Shown here one piece after another: positions 33,439 through 41,406 of a DNA stretch of 41,406 nucleotides (positions are counted from its first letter, which is position 1; every line of letters begins with the position of its first letter). The position numbers and the translations under genes were made by a program. The notes under the pieces are model-generated. The model saw nothing but the letters and a program-made list of their open reading frames with translations, was not told where the DNA came from and made no database searches. The stretch is from contig JAEUIH010000064.1 of NCBI GenBank assembly GCA_016795105.1, positions 1 to 41,406 of the forward strand. Reading direction: 5' to 3'. The DNA comes from Planctomyces sp. Its GTDB lineage: Bacteria > Planctomycetota > Planctomycetia > Planctomycetales > Planctomycetaceae.

Positions 33439-34887
33439 TCAGGCGGGGAGCAGTTCCGCAATGGGTCTGCCATAAGGAAGGATCGGCATTGGTCTTCCAC
33501 TATGATCCAGAAATGACTGGTGATAGTCAATTCCCAGGTGCCGATACACGGTTGCCCAGAGATCGTTTGGTGTGAGTGGCCGTTCGGAGGGTTCTTCACC
33601 TTTGGAGTTTGTTGCTCCAATCACCTGACCGGTTCGCATTCCACCGCCACAGACGAGCATTGACATGGCTTGAGGCCAGTGATCGCGACCGGGCTGGAGG
33701 ACGCCGGTTTGAGAACCGGTCGTGGAATTCAGTCTTGGAGTTCGTCCGAATTCTCCAGTCACAACCAGCATGACTCTGCGATCAAGACCCCGAGCGTAGA
33801 TATCTTCGACAAGTGCTGTGACAGCCTGATCGTAAATTGGAAGGCGAACCTTTGCGTCATCAAACAGGTGGCAGTTAACGGCGTGCGAGTCCCAGTTGTA
33901 GGTTCCCTGCTTGAGCCACGGGATACCGGAGACGTAAGGATTTTCCATCACCATGGTGACGAAGCTGCTGCCCGCCTCCACCAGTCGGCGCGCCATCAGA
34001 GCTCGCTGTCCCCACGCATGGCGACCATAACGGTCGCGGACTGCGTCCGATTCGAGCGTGAGATCGAAAGCGACACGCGCCTTGTCGCTGGTGAGCATTG
34101 AAAGAGCCTGTTGATTGAACGTATCCATTGCGGTCATCAGGCCACTTGAGTCAATTGATCTCTTTAGCTGATCAAACCCGTTCAGCAGTTCGGCTCGAGC
34201 ATTGAGACGGTCCCCGACAGAACGGTCGACGGACAGATTCTGAACACGGAAATCCGAAGCGTTTGGATCACCAGGCACACTAAAAGGGACATAAGATGGC
34301 CCAAGGTACGCGGCACCGAAACTATAGACATCAACCGCGTCACGTCCGGATTCGGCACCCGAGACATAGTTGGGTAGACCTGTCGAGTAATGTTCTCGGC
34401 ATTTGGCGACGATTGAACCAACTGCCGGAGCGTCGTTTACAAATCCGGTCGGTGTAGCTGGATGACGGCCGGTCAGAAATCTCTTGTGGCCGCCACCGTG
34501 GTCTGCAAATTCATGTGCTACAGAACGGATGATGTTGTAGCGGTCTGCACACTTTGCATGGAGTGGCATCAGTTCACAGACATCAAGCCCCGCGACATTC
34601 GTGGAGATCGGGCGAAATTCTCCCCGGTAGTCCAGTGGAGCATCCGGCTTCATGTCGTACATCTCCATATGCGGAGGTCCGCCTGGCAGCCAGATGAAGA
34701 TGATCGAGGTGCCTGGATCGGCAGAGGCAGGATCGGCGAACGATGGATCGGCAGACGCCGGATGGGACGCATTTGCCTTCAGTCGAAGGAAGTCGCTCAG
34801 TCCCAGCATGCCAAGGCCAAGGGATCCAACTTCAAGCACGCTTCGTCGAGACACTGGACCGGGACATAGTCTGGCGGAGCGATGCAT
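33439..34887 (-). CDS. DUF1501 family protein (Tat-exported), first gene of the cluster
   Basis: A 482-residue DUF1501 protein that heads the cluster. SRRSVLEVGSLGLGMLGL (13-30) is a Tat-type signal. Conserved stretches: IWLPGGPPHMEMYDMKP, VVTGEFGRTPRLN and GRDHWPQAMS. After the signal is a short Ala/Asp/Pro repeat (PASADPSFADPASADP), encoded by a repetitive GATCGGCAG-like DNA segment near 34715-34760. It is clearly a paralogue of the DUF1501 gene at 29689-31092. It ends 24 bases before the glycosidase-like gene. Confidence 0.9.
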   Translation of the reverse strand: MHRSARLCPGPVSRRSVLEVGSLGLGMLGLSDFLRLKANASHPASADPSFADPASADPGTSIIFIWLPGGPPHMEMYDMKPDAPLDYRGEFRPISTNVAGLDVCELMPLHAKCADRYNIIRSVAHEFADHGGGHKRFLTGRHPATPTGFVNDAPAVGSIVAKCREHYSTGLPNYVSGAESGRDAVDVYSFGAAYLGPSYVPFSVPGDPNASDFRVQNLSVDRSVGDRLNARAELLNGFDQLKRSIDSSGLMTAMDTFNQQALSMLTSDKARVAFDLTLESDAVRDRYGRHAWGQRALMARRLVEAGSSFVTMVMENPYVSGIPWLKQGTYNWDSHAVNCHLFDDAKVRLPIYDQAVTALVEDIYARGLDRRVMLVVTGEFGRTPRLNSTTGSQTGVLQPGRDHWPQAMSMLVCGGGMRTGQVIGATNSKGEEPSERPLTPNDLWATVYRHLGIDYHQSFLDHSGRPMPILPYGRPIAELLPA

Positions 34888-35088
34888 GCGATGATTCCTG
34901 AGTGCGTCGTGACCTGAGCCGGAATTCAGTGCAAACGAACAAAACTCTGCAGAGTCGTTTGGCAGATGAATTGTCGACTACAGAATTCCGACTGTCAACG
35001 GGATTCAGGGTGTTGCATCGAACTCCGACGAGACAGGGTGCGTCAGAGGACCATCCGGAACGACACAGAAAACGCCGTGACGAAGGGC
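34888..35088. promoter_or_regulatory. Upstream region of the DUF1501 cluster, with a palindromic candidate operator
   Basis: No gene is seen. The perfect 12-bp palindrome ACTCTGCAGAGT (34944-34955) starts 57 bases upstream of the DUF1501 start. It is flanked by the inverted hexamers CAAACG (34932-34937) and CGTTTG (34956-34961). That makes it the best operator candidate for the cluster. Confidence 0.45.
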
Positions 35089-35586
35089 TCAGCCGCCAAT
35101 GCGAGACGATTTGATTTCAACCTGTTTACGGCGGTTGAAAAGTTCGTTCAGGCGGTCTTTGGAATACATGCGAATGACAGTTCCTTTATACCGGATTCTG
35201 CCATCAGCGTCAGTGTCAAGAGCTGCCCGGACGTCTGTGGTGACTCGGTCAGCGTAGATTGCTGCAAAGGTCTCCGGGTCAACGCCGCGACCTTCTTCAA
35301 GGTCACGCATTGCATCGATCCCGCCAACAGACAGGGCGAAGAAGTTTGGATCTTCGGTGGCACCAACGTTTAGGTTTTCGCCGCGAAGACTTGCTTCAAG
35401 GTCAGTCGCTGCTTTCCGGAAGCCGTAGTAGCTCTTCAGGCTTTCATCGGAGATTTGAACTCCGGCATCTTTCTGTTGCTGAGTCGCCGCACCGACCATT
35501 TGTGGCTGTACAACATCGCGGGTTCCGCAGAGGTAACCTGAACCGAAGATCAATGCGGCAACAGCAAGAGTTCCAATGCGTTTCAT
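35089..35586 (-). CDS. Exported protein of unknown function
   Basis: The 165-residue protein has an N-terminal hydrophobic signal (MKRIGTLAVAALIFGSGYLCG) whose Cys near residue 20 might allow lipid attachment. The rest is mostly helical and polar. A stretch DTDADGRIRYKG looks like a calcium-binding loop. I do not recognise a family. ATG 35586 is chosen over an upstream TTG at 35607 because it begins the signal peptide and has GGGAG upstream. Confidence 0.7.
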   Translation of the reverse strand: MKRIGTLAVAALIFGSGYLCGTRDVVQPQMVGAATQQQKDAGVQISDESLKSYYGFRKAATDLEASLRGENLNVGATEDPNFFALSVGGIDAMRDLEEGRGVDPETFAAIYADRVTTDVRAALDTDADGRIRYKGTVIRMYSKDRLNELFNRRKQVEIKSSRIGG

Positions 35587-35777
35587 GCCCGGATCGCTCC
35601 CAAACAATTCAATCAGTCGCGGGAACCGTCACTGCGACCGTAATCTTAATGATGTCTTCAGTCATGTCCGTTCCCACCGCTGCGGCTGCATTCACGGGAG
35701 GAATTCCTCCACTGTGTATACGGGAGGATGCACTGAACCGCAATAGGCGGGTTCGGATTTTCGGGTTTTCCGAGGGA
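35587..35777. promoter_or_regulatory. Gene-free spacer with a perfect 14-bp palindrome
   Basis: GGAGGAATTCCTCC (35697-35710) is a perfect palindrome about 110 bases upstream of the start at 35586. The nonamer ACGGGAGGA occurs twice, at 35694-35702 and 35720-35728. No gene is seen here. Confidence 0.4.
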
Positions 35778-36011
35778 TCAGGCTGCTTTTCGGTCTTCGT
35801 GAGTTTCCGGACGAACCGTGGTGGATACCTGAATGGAGACCGACCGAGTTCCAGATTTTACGGTGGTGGATTGTTTTGCCTGACGGCCTGCTGGTCCGAA
35901 ATGGAAGCTGATGGCGGCGATCAGTCCACAGCCTGCGAGCGCCAGAAAGCAGCCGATGATGGCCGTTTGATCGTCAGAAAAGATCGAGGAAAGGTCCATA
36001 GAAACGTCCAT
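35778..36011 (-). CDS. Small single-pass membrane protein, unknown function
   Basis: The frame encodes about 77 residues from ATG 36011. It has one hydrophobic segment (TAIIGCFLALAGCGLIAAISF) followed by a basic, Ser/Thr-rich tail. The frame stays open to 36119, but the upstream part looks non-coding. There is no clear ribosome binding site; ATG 35999 is another possible start. It is on the same strand as the unknown exported gene, 191 bases upstream of it. Confidence is limited because of the size. Confidence 0.45.
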   Translation of the reverse strand: MDVSMDLSSIFSDDQTAIIGCFLALAGCGLIAAISFHFGPAGRQAKQSTTVKSGTRSVSIQVSTTVRPETHEDRKAA

Positions 36012-36339
36012 CTGAGAGCTTATGGAAGATGGCAGAACCAGATGCCGTGAGAACAAAATCGATACATCGGCAATTCCTGCCCACTCTCTTATTCGGCGGT
36101 TCCGGGCCGCGAGCTTCATCTCGGGACGGGAAGTTCACAAATCCTGGAAAACCTGAGCGAAAATTGCCTGCCGGACGGCAAGCCTGTCAAAGTTTGACGG
36201 CCCAACACGGTCGTTCCGATCAAATCGGTTCTCCGAATTCCAACAGACGCAATTCCTGTGAACGGTGTGACGATTGAGACGAGACGGCGGATTCTTCCGA
36301 ACACGGTTCAGTACTCACTTCAGCTTGCCGGAGACTATC
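36012..36339. promoter_or_regulatory. Upstream region of the TPR gene with three small inverted repeats
   Basis: A 328-base region without a convincing gene. Three small perfect inverted repeats lie in a row: TGCCGGACGGCA (36169-36180), TCAAAGTTTGA (36187-36197) and CCGATCAAATCGG (36216-36228). They could be operator sites or part of a structured leader. GGAG at 36330-36333 is the ribosome binding site of the TPR gene. Confidence 0.4.
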
Positions 36340-39300
36340 ATGATTGTCACTCAGGACCAGAAAGGTACGCCCCTCAGAGCGACTCGGTCGTGTGTGCAAC
36401 GATCTCAGTCTCGTTTACTGATGTGTTTGCTGAGCGGAATTATCCTTGCGGGGTGTGCGGATCAAAAGAAGCAGGCGGAGTCGATGGTTCGAGTTGCTCT
36501 CGAACATCAAAGAGCCTCTCATCACGACGAAGCTGTTCAGGTTCTCACGCGTGCTGTTGCCCTCGATCCTGACCTCGCAGAAGCGTGGTATCTTCGCGGA
36601 ACGAGTTACGCGGCCGATTCAAAGTACAAGTTGGCTTGTGATGACCTGAGCAAAGCCACTTCTCTGCGGCCGGACTGGGAAAAAGCCTGGTGGGCTCTCG
36701 GGACTGCTCAGCGATCATCCGGAAACCTGACTGGAAGTGTCTCCTCACTGTCGCATGCATTGCGGTTAAACCCACAGCTTATTGATGCACAGTTCGACCG
36801 TGGTTGCGCTTTGTCGGATCTTGACGAAACCGAAAAAGCGCTAAACGACTTTGAACAGGTACTCCTTGCAGACCCTCATCACATCGAAGCTCTTTACCGG
36901 AGAGCCGTTCTGAACAGGGATCGGAATCCTGATCAGGCCATTACGGATTTGACCAGACTTCTGGAACTGAAACAGGAACACGCGGGGGCCTGGCTTCAAC
37001 GCGGTCGAATGTATGTCGGCCAGAAAGATTTCGAACGCGCACTTTCGGACCTTCACATGGCCTGTCGACTTCGACCTGATGATGGTGAATCATGGCGGGA
37101 ACGAGGTCGGGCTCTGGTGAAGATTCACCGCGCTTCGGACGCGGCAAGCGACTTGTCACGTGCAGCGGAGCTCCTGCCGAACGATCCGGAAACAATGCTG
37201 CTGCTCGGAAAAGCAAATGCAATGTGTGGTCGATTCGATGCCGCCGTAAGTTACCTCAATCGCGCCGCTGAACTCGATCCCGCAAATAACGATATCTTAC
37301 TGGAGCGAGCTCGAGCTGAACTTCAGACCGGGAATAGTGATCGGAGTCTTCAGGACCTGACGCTGGCAATCGAACGATCTCCCGAACGCCACGATCTGCG
37401 ACTTGAGCGGGCTGGGGTTCTGGCGGGACTGAAGCGAACTGAGGATGCTCTGACAGACCTAGAAGCTGTACTGTCCGCGATGCCTGAAGATGCCGAGGCG
37501 ATTCGACTGCACGCCCAGGTGCTGGCGTCTCTTCAGCGTCATGATGAAGCAATCGCCGGATATACTCAACTGATCAGCTCCGGCCGCGACATCAATCATT
37601 CTCTGCTGAAGCGAGGCGAGTTGAATCTGACAACCGGACGATATGAACTGGCCATCGAAGACTTTTCAGTCATTCTGCGTCAGTCTCCTTTCGACGTTGA
37701 AGCACTTTTGAAACGCTCTGCCGCGTACGTCAGCAGAGGCAGTCATTCCCTGGCCGTGGCAGACCTGACCGAAGCTCATCAAATTCGTCCGGATGACCCG
37801 GAGATCCTGCGCGCACGTTCAGATTTGTTTCGCATCCTTGGACAGGACTCTGCCGCTGAAGCAGATCTTGTCGAGGTTCTCAGGATTTCTCCTGCCGATC
37901 GTCAAGCCAGTCTGAGTTTGCTCAACCGCGAGCTGGATCGAGGAAGTTTTGATGACGCAGAACTGCGGTTCCAGAGGCTGCTCACCGAAAATCCCGCGAT
38001 CGGGGATGATCTGGAATTTCTGATTATTCGCGCCCGACTTGATCTGGAGCTCAAGCGATTTGATTCGGCTCACATGTCGATTCAGCGAGCCGCAGCAATA
38101 CAATTGAACGATCAGGTGCTGCTGTTGCGAGGCATGATTTCCCGTCACATGGGTAATCTCGATTCCGCGATCCAGGATTTCTCGGTCGTTCTCGAACATC
38201 AGCCAGATCAGTCGGTCGCCCGCAACGAACGTGCAGCGGCAAACTCCGAACTTGGCGAATGGAAAGCCGTGATTTCGGACGTGTCGGCAGTTCTTGGACG
38301 CGATCCGGAGAATGTTCAGGCTCATTGGTTGAGAGGTCAGGCAAAACTTGAGCTCAAGCAGTATCGGGATTCAGTCTCTGACCTCGAGTGGGTCGCAGCA
38401 AAGCTTTCTGAGGCTGGCTCGGTCGATTCGCGTCCGCAGAATTCAGGGACGGTGCTGAGTCAGAAGAGTATCGGGCACATCGATCAAAACCAGATCGACC
38501 TGAAACTTGCACAAGCCACAGCAGGGGCCGGCGAGACATTTCGGTCGCTGGCTCTGCTGGATGCTCTTCTTCATCGAACTCCCGATCAACACGATGCCCG
38601 ATTACTTAGATCGCAGTTGTTGGAAGCGCAAGGACAGTTTGAGAAAGCCGCTCAGGATTTATCAGAGGTGATTGCTCATTCTCCCGACTCTGTGGAACAC
38701 TTAACGGCTCGCGGACTGTTGTTTCATCGCAGCGGGAAGTTTGTGATGGCTGTAGATGACTTTAGTCGGGCGCTGGAGATTCAGCCTCAGGAGGCGAGCT
38801 TGTACTATCGGCGAGGGCTGGCACGCCATCAGCTCAATCAGAATGATGCTGCGATTGAGGATTTGAATCAGGCGATCAATATTGATTCACGACTGGCGGA
38901 TGCATGGTATGTTCGGGGCAACATTCTTGCTCAGCAGGGAAAGACCGCACTTGCAGTCCAGAACTATCAGAAAGCGATTGATCTGAATCCAAACCTGGCA
39001 GCAGCCTGGTATAACCGTGGAAACCTGTTGTTCACAGATCAGGATTTCGAGGGCGCCGCAGAATGCTGGACGCGTGCACTGAGTATACAGCCGAATCTGT
39101 TTCGGGCACTCAACAATCGGGCTGCCGCCTATGTGAGACTCGAACGGTTTGAAGATGCCGTCAAAGACTACGAAGCTGCAATTGCACTCAGTCCCGGATT
39201 TGCTCGAGCATACGACAATTATGCTTGGCTTCTGGCAACATGTTCGGAGGCATCGATTCGCGACACAGACCGAGCAATCGAACTGGCTCAGCGAGCCTGT

Positions 39301-39525
39301 GAACTGACCAACTATAATGACTGGTCCCACCTGAGCACGCTTGCAGGCGCATTCGCGGAGGCTGGCGAATTCCAGAAAGCGGTTGACTCTGCGATGAACG
39401 CGCTCAGTAAGGCACCCTCCGATCAGAAAGCCGATCTGGAAAAGTTGATCGCAACGTACGAATCGCGTCTGAACGGAAATTCACCGCAGGAAGCAAGCTC
39501 CGGTGGTCCGCGAGTTCGCCGATAG
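36340..39525 (+). CDS. Large TPR-repeat lipoprotein
   Basis: The 1061-residue protein has an N-terminal lipoprotein signal (LLMCLLSGIILAGC; lipid-bearing Cys39 in the lipobox LAGC). It then consists almost entirely of TPR repeats of about 34 residues, more than 20 in my count, for example AEAWYLRGTSYAADSKYKLA and AAAWYNRGNLLFTDQDFEGA. TPR arrays form a superhelical protein-binding surface, so it is probably a scaffold on the periplasmic side; the partner is unknown. The frame is open from 36274, but GGAG 6 bases before ATG 36340 fixes the start. slyX follows after 9 bases. Confidence 0.9.
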   Translation: MIVTQDQKGTPLRATRSCVQRSQSRLLMCLLSGIILAGCADQKKQAESMVRVALEHQRASHHDEAVQVLTRAVALDPDLAEAWYLRGTSYAADSKYKLACDDLSKATSLRPDWEKAWWALGTAQRSSGNLTGSVSSLSHALRLNPQLIDAQFDRGCALSDLDETEKALNDFEQVLLADPHHIEALYRRAVLNRDRNPDQAITDLTRLLELKQEHAGAWLQRGRMYVGQKDFERALSDLHMACRLRPDDGESWRERGRALVKIHRASDAASDLSRAAELLPNDPETMLLLGKANAMCGRFDAAVSYLNRAAELDPANNDILLERARAELQTGNSDRSLQDLTLAIERSPERHDLRLERAGVLAGLKRTEDALTDLEAVLSAMPEDAEAIRLHAQVLASLQRHDEAIAGYTQLISSGRDINHSLLKRGELNLTTGRYELAIEDFSVILRQSPFDVEALLKRSAAYVSRGSHSLAVADLTEAHQIRPDDPEILRARSDLFRILGQDSAAEADLVEVLRISPADRQASLSLLNRELDRGSFDDAELRFQRLLTENPAIGDDLEFLIIRARLDLELKRFDSAHMSIQRAAAIQLNDQVLLLRGMISRHMGNLDSAIQDFSVVLEHQPDQSVARNERAAANSELGEWKAVISDVSAVLGRDPENVQAHWLRGQAKLELKQYRDSVSDLEWVAAKLSEAGSVDSRPQNSGTVLSQKSIGHIDQNQIDLKLAQATAGAGETFRSLALLDALLHRTPDQHDARLLRSQLLEAQGQFEKAAQDLSEVIAHSPDSVEHLTARGLLFHRSGKFVMAVDDFSRALEIQPQEASLYYRRGLARHQLNQNDAAIEDLNQAINIDSRLADAWYVRGNILAQQGKTALAVQNYQKAIDLNPNLAAAWYNRGNLLFTDQDFEGAAECWTRALSIQPNLFRALNNRAAAYVRLERFEDAVKDYEAAIALSPGFARAYDNYAWLLATCSEASIRDTDRAIELAQRACELTNYNDWSHLSTLAGAFAEAGEFQKAVDSAMNALSKAPSDQKADLEKLIATYESRLNGNSPQEASSGGPRVRR

Positions 39526-39528
39526 GAG
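39524..39528 (+). promoter_or_regulatory. Ribosome binding site of slyX, overlapping the TPR stop codon
   Basis: AGGAG, 6 bases before TTG 39535. It shares bases with the TAG stop of the TPR gene, which suggests translational coupling and supports the rare TTG start. Confidence 0.7.
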
Positions 39529-39534
39529 TCTACG

Positions 39535-39768
39535 TTGGCAACAAATGAAGTTGATATCCCGGCTTTGCTGGAACGTTTGATCAGGATCGAAACTTCGCTC
39601 GCACATCTGCAGCACGATGTGGACGGGTTGAATGCGTCCTTAACTTTGCAATATCGACGTCTTTCAGAGATGGATGAGCGTTTCGCAAGAATCGAACACG
39701 ATCTTCAGCAGGCCCAGGAGCCCACATCTCCTCGTGATCCATCTGACGAACGACCGCCCCACTATTAA
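39535..39768 (+). CDS. slyX: SlyX family protein
   Basis: A 77-residue helical coiled-coil protein. It ends in DERPPHY, as SlyX proteins do (the E. coli protein ends PPPHY). The coiled coil (LLERLIRIETSLAHLQHDVDGL) matches the family. Function is unknown. The start is TTG 39535, supported by a perfect AGGAG with 6-base spacing. The gene is coupled to the TPR lipoprotein gene upstream. Confidence 0.85.
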   Translation: MATNEVDIPALLERLIRIETSLAHLQHDVDGLNASLTLQYRRLSEMDERFARIEHDLQQAQEPTSPRDPSDERPPHY

Positions 39769-40125
39769 TATCGTCGTGGATCGCTCCGCGATCCAACGCG
39801 TCCTCATCACACCCAGCCCCAAATTCACCGCTCCCCGCCCACCCCTCCACCAAAGCACCTTCCCTCCGTATCGCCGCGAACACGGTATTTCCGGGTATCG
39901 CTCTCGACGCTGTATTTCCGGCATTTTTTGCTGCTGGAATTGGTCTGGACACAGATTTAAAGGTTCGGCAAACTCCGCCTGTTCTTGAGTTCCTGTCAAA
40001 ACATCCTGCCCTTCAGTACTCAGCGTAGATTCTCAACTCGCTGCAGTACATTCGACCTATTCTCAGGCAGCATTCTCACTGCCGTCATTCATCCTCTCAA
40101 ATCTCTCTCCACAGGTTCACGCGTC
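39769..40125. other. Gene-free C-rich segment with a hairpin and tandem repeat
   Basis: 357 bases without a convincing gene. It begins with the 7-bp hairpin GGATCGCTCCGCGATCC (39778-39794). It is strongly C-rich from about 39795 to 39865, unlike its neighbours. A tandem pair of 27-base units follows (39868-39894 and 39895-39921). It should also contain the promoter of the dehydratase gene, but none is clear. Confidence 0.6.
39868..39921. repeat. Tandem 27-base imperfect repeat, two copies
   Basis: Two directly adjacent 27-base units start with GTATCGC and end with GTATTTCCGG. They match at about 20 of 27 positions, with the differences in the middle. The conserved ends suggest a short duplicated element with a variable core. 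Confidence 0.6.
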
Positions 40126-41406
40126 ATGATGCGACTTGCGATTGCAGTCTGCTGTTACGCTGCTGTTTTTGCAGCATCTCTGCTGACAGCCCTGTTGCTC
40201 CGGTTTGACTTTGTATTGACGGACTATGCGCGTGAAGTATTCGCGGACAGTGTGTTGATTGTCGTCCTGCTGAAGATCGCGGTTGTGTTGATCTCCAGAG
40301 ACTGGCATCGGCGGCTGCGATATTCAACGTTTTACGACCTTGTCTGGTCGGCTGCAGTGTGTATTGTCAGCGGAATTATCATCGCTGCACTACAGATTGC
40401 TCGCGAAACAATGCCTCAGATTCCTCGATCTGTCATTGCAAATGACACGATGATTTCAGTTGCAGCACTTGCATCTCTGCGAGTCCTTGCAAATTCGATC
40501 AGAACACAAATCAATCTCCGACGGGGGCCTCGTGCACAGCGAGCGTTAATCTATGCGTCCGGTGCAGACGCGATTAGTCTGTTGACGGCAATTCAGGCTG
40601 GCTCAAGTCTGTTGAAGGTTGTCGGGATTGTTTCTCCTAAGAGACTGAATGGTCCGACACTGGTTGGTGGAGTTCCTGTGATTTCGGCGTCTGAAGGACT
40701 CTCTGAAATTACTCGCCGAACTCGAGCCGAACATCTCCTGATGCCTTCAAATCTGTCAGGAAGAACTGTAAGAGAAGTCACTGAAGCCTGTCTGCAGATT
40801 GGACTCGAATCGCATCTGGTCCCGGCCGTTGACGAAATTCATTCGGACCGATTTCAGCTGCGAACCCGAGAAGTCACGATCGATGACCTGTTGCGTCGAG
40901 ACCCCAATCAGCTCGATATGAATGGAATTCGATCAGTGATCAGAAATAAGGTTGTACTGGTCACCGGTGCAGCCGGAAGTATTGGGTCAGAAGTTTGCCG
41001 CCAGCTGCTGCAGTTTGAACCGCGGAAATTGATTCTCCTGGATCAGTCGGAGTTCGGGATCTTTGAACTGGAGCGAGAAATCCAGAACCTTGTGAGAAGT
41101 CTGAATCGCCCCGCACCAACCGTGGAATTCATTCTCGAAGATATTGCTGACGAAAAAGCAATGTCTCGCATCTTCATGGTACAGCGTCCGTCCGTGATCT
41201 TTCACGCTGCGGCTTACAAGCACGTTCCACTGATGGAAAGCAATCCTCAGGCTGCGGTTCGCAATAACGTTTTTGGAACCAGAACACTGGTCGATCTTGC
41301 CAACAGATTCGCAGTTGAACGTTTTGTGATGATCTCTACGGATAAAGCCGTGCGGCCCACAAACGTGATGGGAGCCACAAAGCTGATTGCCGAGCATTAT
41401 CTCAAT
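40126..41406 (+). CDS. UDP-sugar 4,6-dehydratase, WbpM/PglF/CapD type (5' part)
   Basis: The frame runs from ATG 40126 through the window edge (427 codons), so the C-terminus is missing. Several N-terminal membrane helices (about 1-130) are followed by a CoA-binding-like Rossmann domain (from about RAQRALIYASGADAISLL) and the SDR dehydratase domain. The latter has VTGAAGSIGSEVC, HAAAYKHVPLMESNP and STDKAVRPTNVMGATK, where Ser, Met and Lys form the active site of long 4,6-dehydratases. Such enzymes start the synthesis of dideoxy-amino sugars for surface polysaccharides or glycoproteins. The exact sugar is unknown. Confidence 0.92.
   Translation, partial: MMRLAIAVCCYAAVFAASLLTALLLRFDFVLTDYAREVFADSVLIVVLLKIAVVLISRDWHRRLRYSTFYDLVWSAAVCIVSGIIIAALQIARETMPQIPRSVIANDTMISVAALASLRVLANSIRTQINLRRGPRAQRALIYASGADAISLLTAIQAGSSLLKVVGIVSPKRLNGPTLVGGVPVISASEGLSEITRRTRAEHLLMPSNLSGRTVREVTEACLQIGLESHLVPAVDEIHSDRFQLRTREVTIDDLLRRDPNQLDMNGIRSVIRNKVVLVTGAAGSIGSEVCRQLLQFEPRKLILLDQSEFGIFELEREIQNLVRSLNRPAPTVEFILEDIADEKAMSRIFMVQRPSVIFHAAAYKHVPLMESNPQAAVRNNVFGTRTLVDLANRFAVERFVMISTDKAVRPTNVMGATKLIAEHYLN

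Noticed and set aside
35259-36050. A 263-residue plus-strand open frame
   Set aside because: It is antisense to two likely genes, and the protein is rich in Arg/Ser/Gln/His with no motif, as shadow frames usually are.
39581-39952. Overlapping minus-strand open frames of 111 and 123 residues across slyX and the repeat region
   Set aside because: They are antisense to slyX, low in complexity, and contain the hairpin and tandem repeat; no protein family is apparent.

Overview
The window looks like chromosomal DNA from a member of the Planctomycetota. The reasons are two Tat-exported DUF1501 proteins, secreted FG-GAP and sialidase-like proteins, a Ser/Thr kinase with the N-terminal helical preamble common in this phylum, a large TPR lipoprotein, and a murC-murB-ddl block with no fts genes after it. 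The family-level affiliation is inference. I see no tRNA, rRNA, CRISPR array, insertion sequence or prophage.

Layout. 1-791: the end of a large surface protein with an FN3-like domain, closed by a strong intrinsic terminator. 978-4146: folC and a secreted gamma-glutamyltransferase. 4143-13646 (minus strand): a compact flagellar operon flgB-flgC-fliE-fliF-fliG-fliH-fliI-fliJ-motE-like-fliQ-fliR-flhB, with many overlapping or abutting genes. 14007-15605: a divergent HDOD-GGDEF protein that faces the flagellar operon across a 360-bp regulatory region. 15711-17246: a secreted M20-family amidohydrolase. 17219-19760 (minus): a membrane-anchored Ser/Thr kinase and an orphan FixJ-type response regulator. 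20096-25927: murC, murB and ddl, then a secreted FG-GAP beta-propeller protein. 25969-28648 (minus): a two-catalytic-domain esterase and a UbiX-type flavin prenyltransferase. 28871-29668: a rhomboid protease. 29689-34887 (minus): a three-gene cluster, DUF1501 / double-propeller glycosidase-like protein / DUF1501. 35089-36011 (minus): two small planctomycete-type proteins. 36340-39768: a very large TPR lipoprotein translationally coupled to slyX. 39769-40125: a gene-free stretch with a hairpin, a 27-bp tandem repeat and C-rich composition. 40126-end: the start of a WbpM/PglF-type UDP-sugar 4,6-dehydratase, cut by the window edge.

How the parts fit together. The flagellar operon supplies the proximal rod, MS ring and switch base, the export ATPase complex and three of the export-gate proteins. 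FliK, FliL, FliM, FliN, FliO, FliP and FlhA are not here, so they must be encoded elsewhere. The divergent diguanylate cyclase keeps an intact product-inhibition site and is well placed to link c-di-GMP to motility. murC-murB-ddl builds the UDP-MurNAc and D-Ala-D-Ala parts of the peptidoglycan precursor; the usual ftsQ-ftsA-ftsZ continuation is absent, as expected for this phylum. The minus-strand DUF1501/propeller cluster and the esterase look like secreted carbohydrate-processing functions. Several gene starts differ from the longest open frame because a Shine-Dalgarno motif or a stop/start overlap favours an internal start (fliI, fliR, the glycosidase-like gene, the TPR gene); these are noted in the entries.
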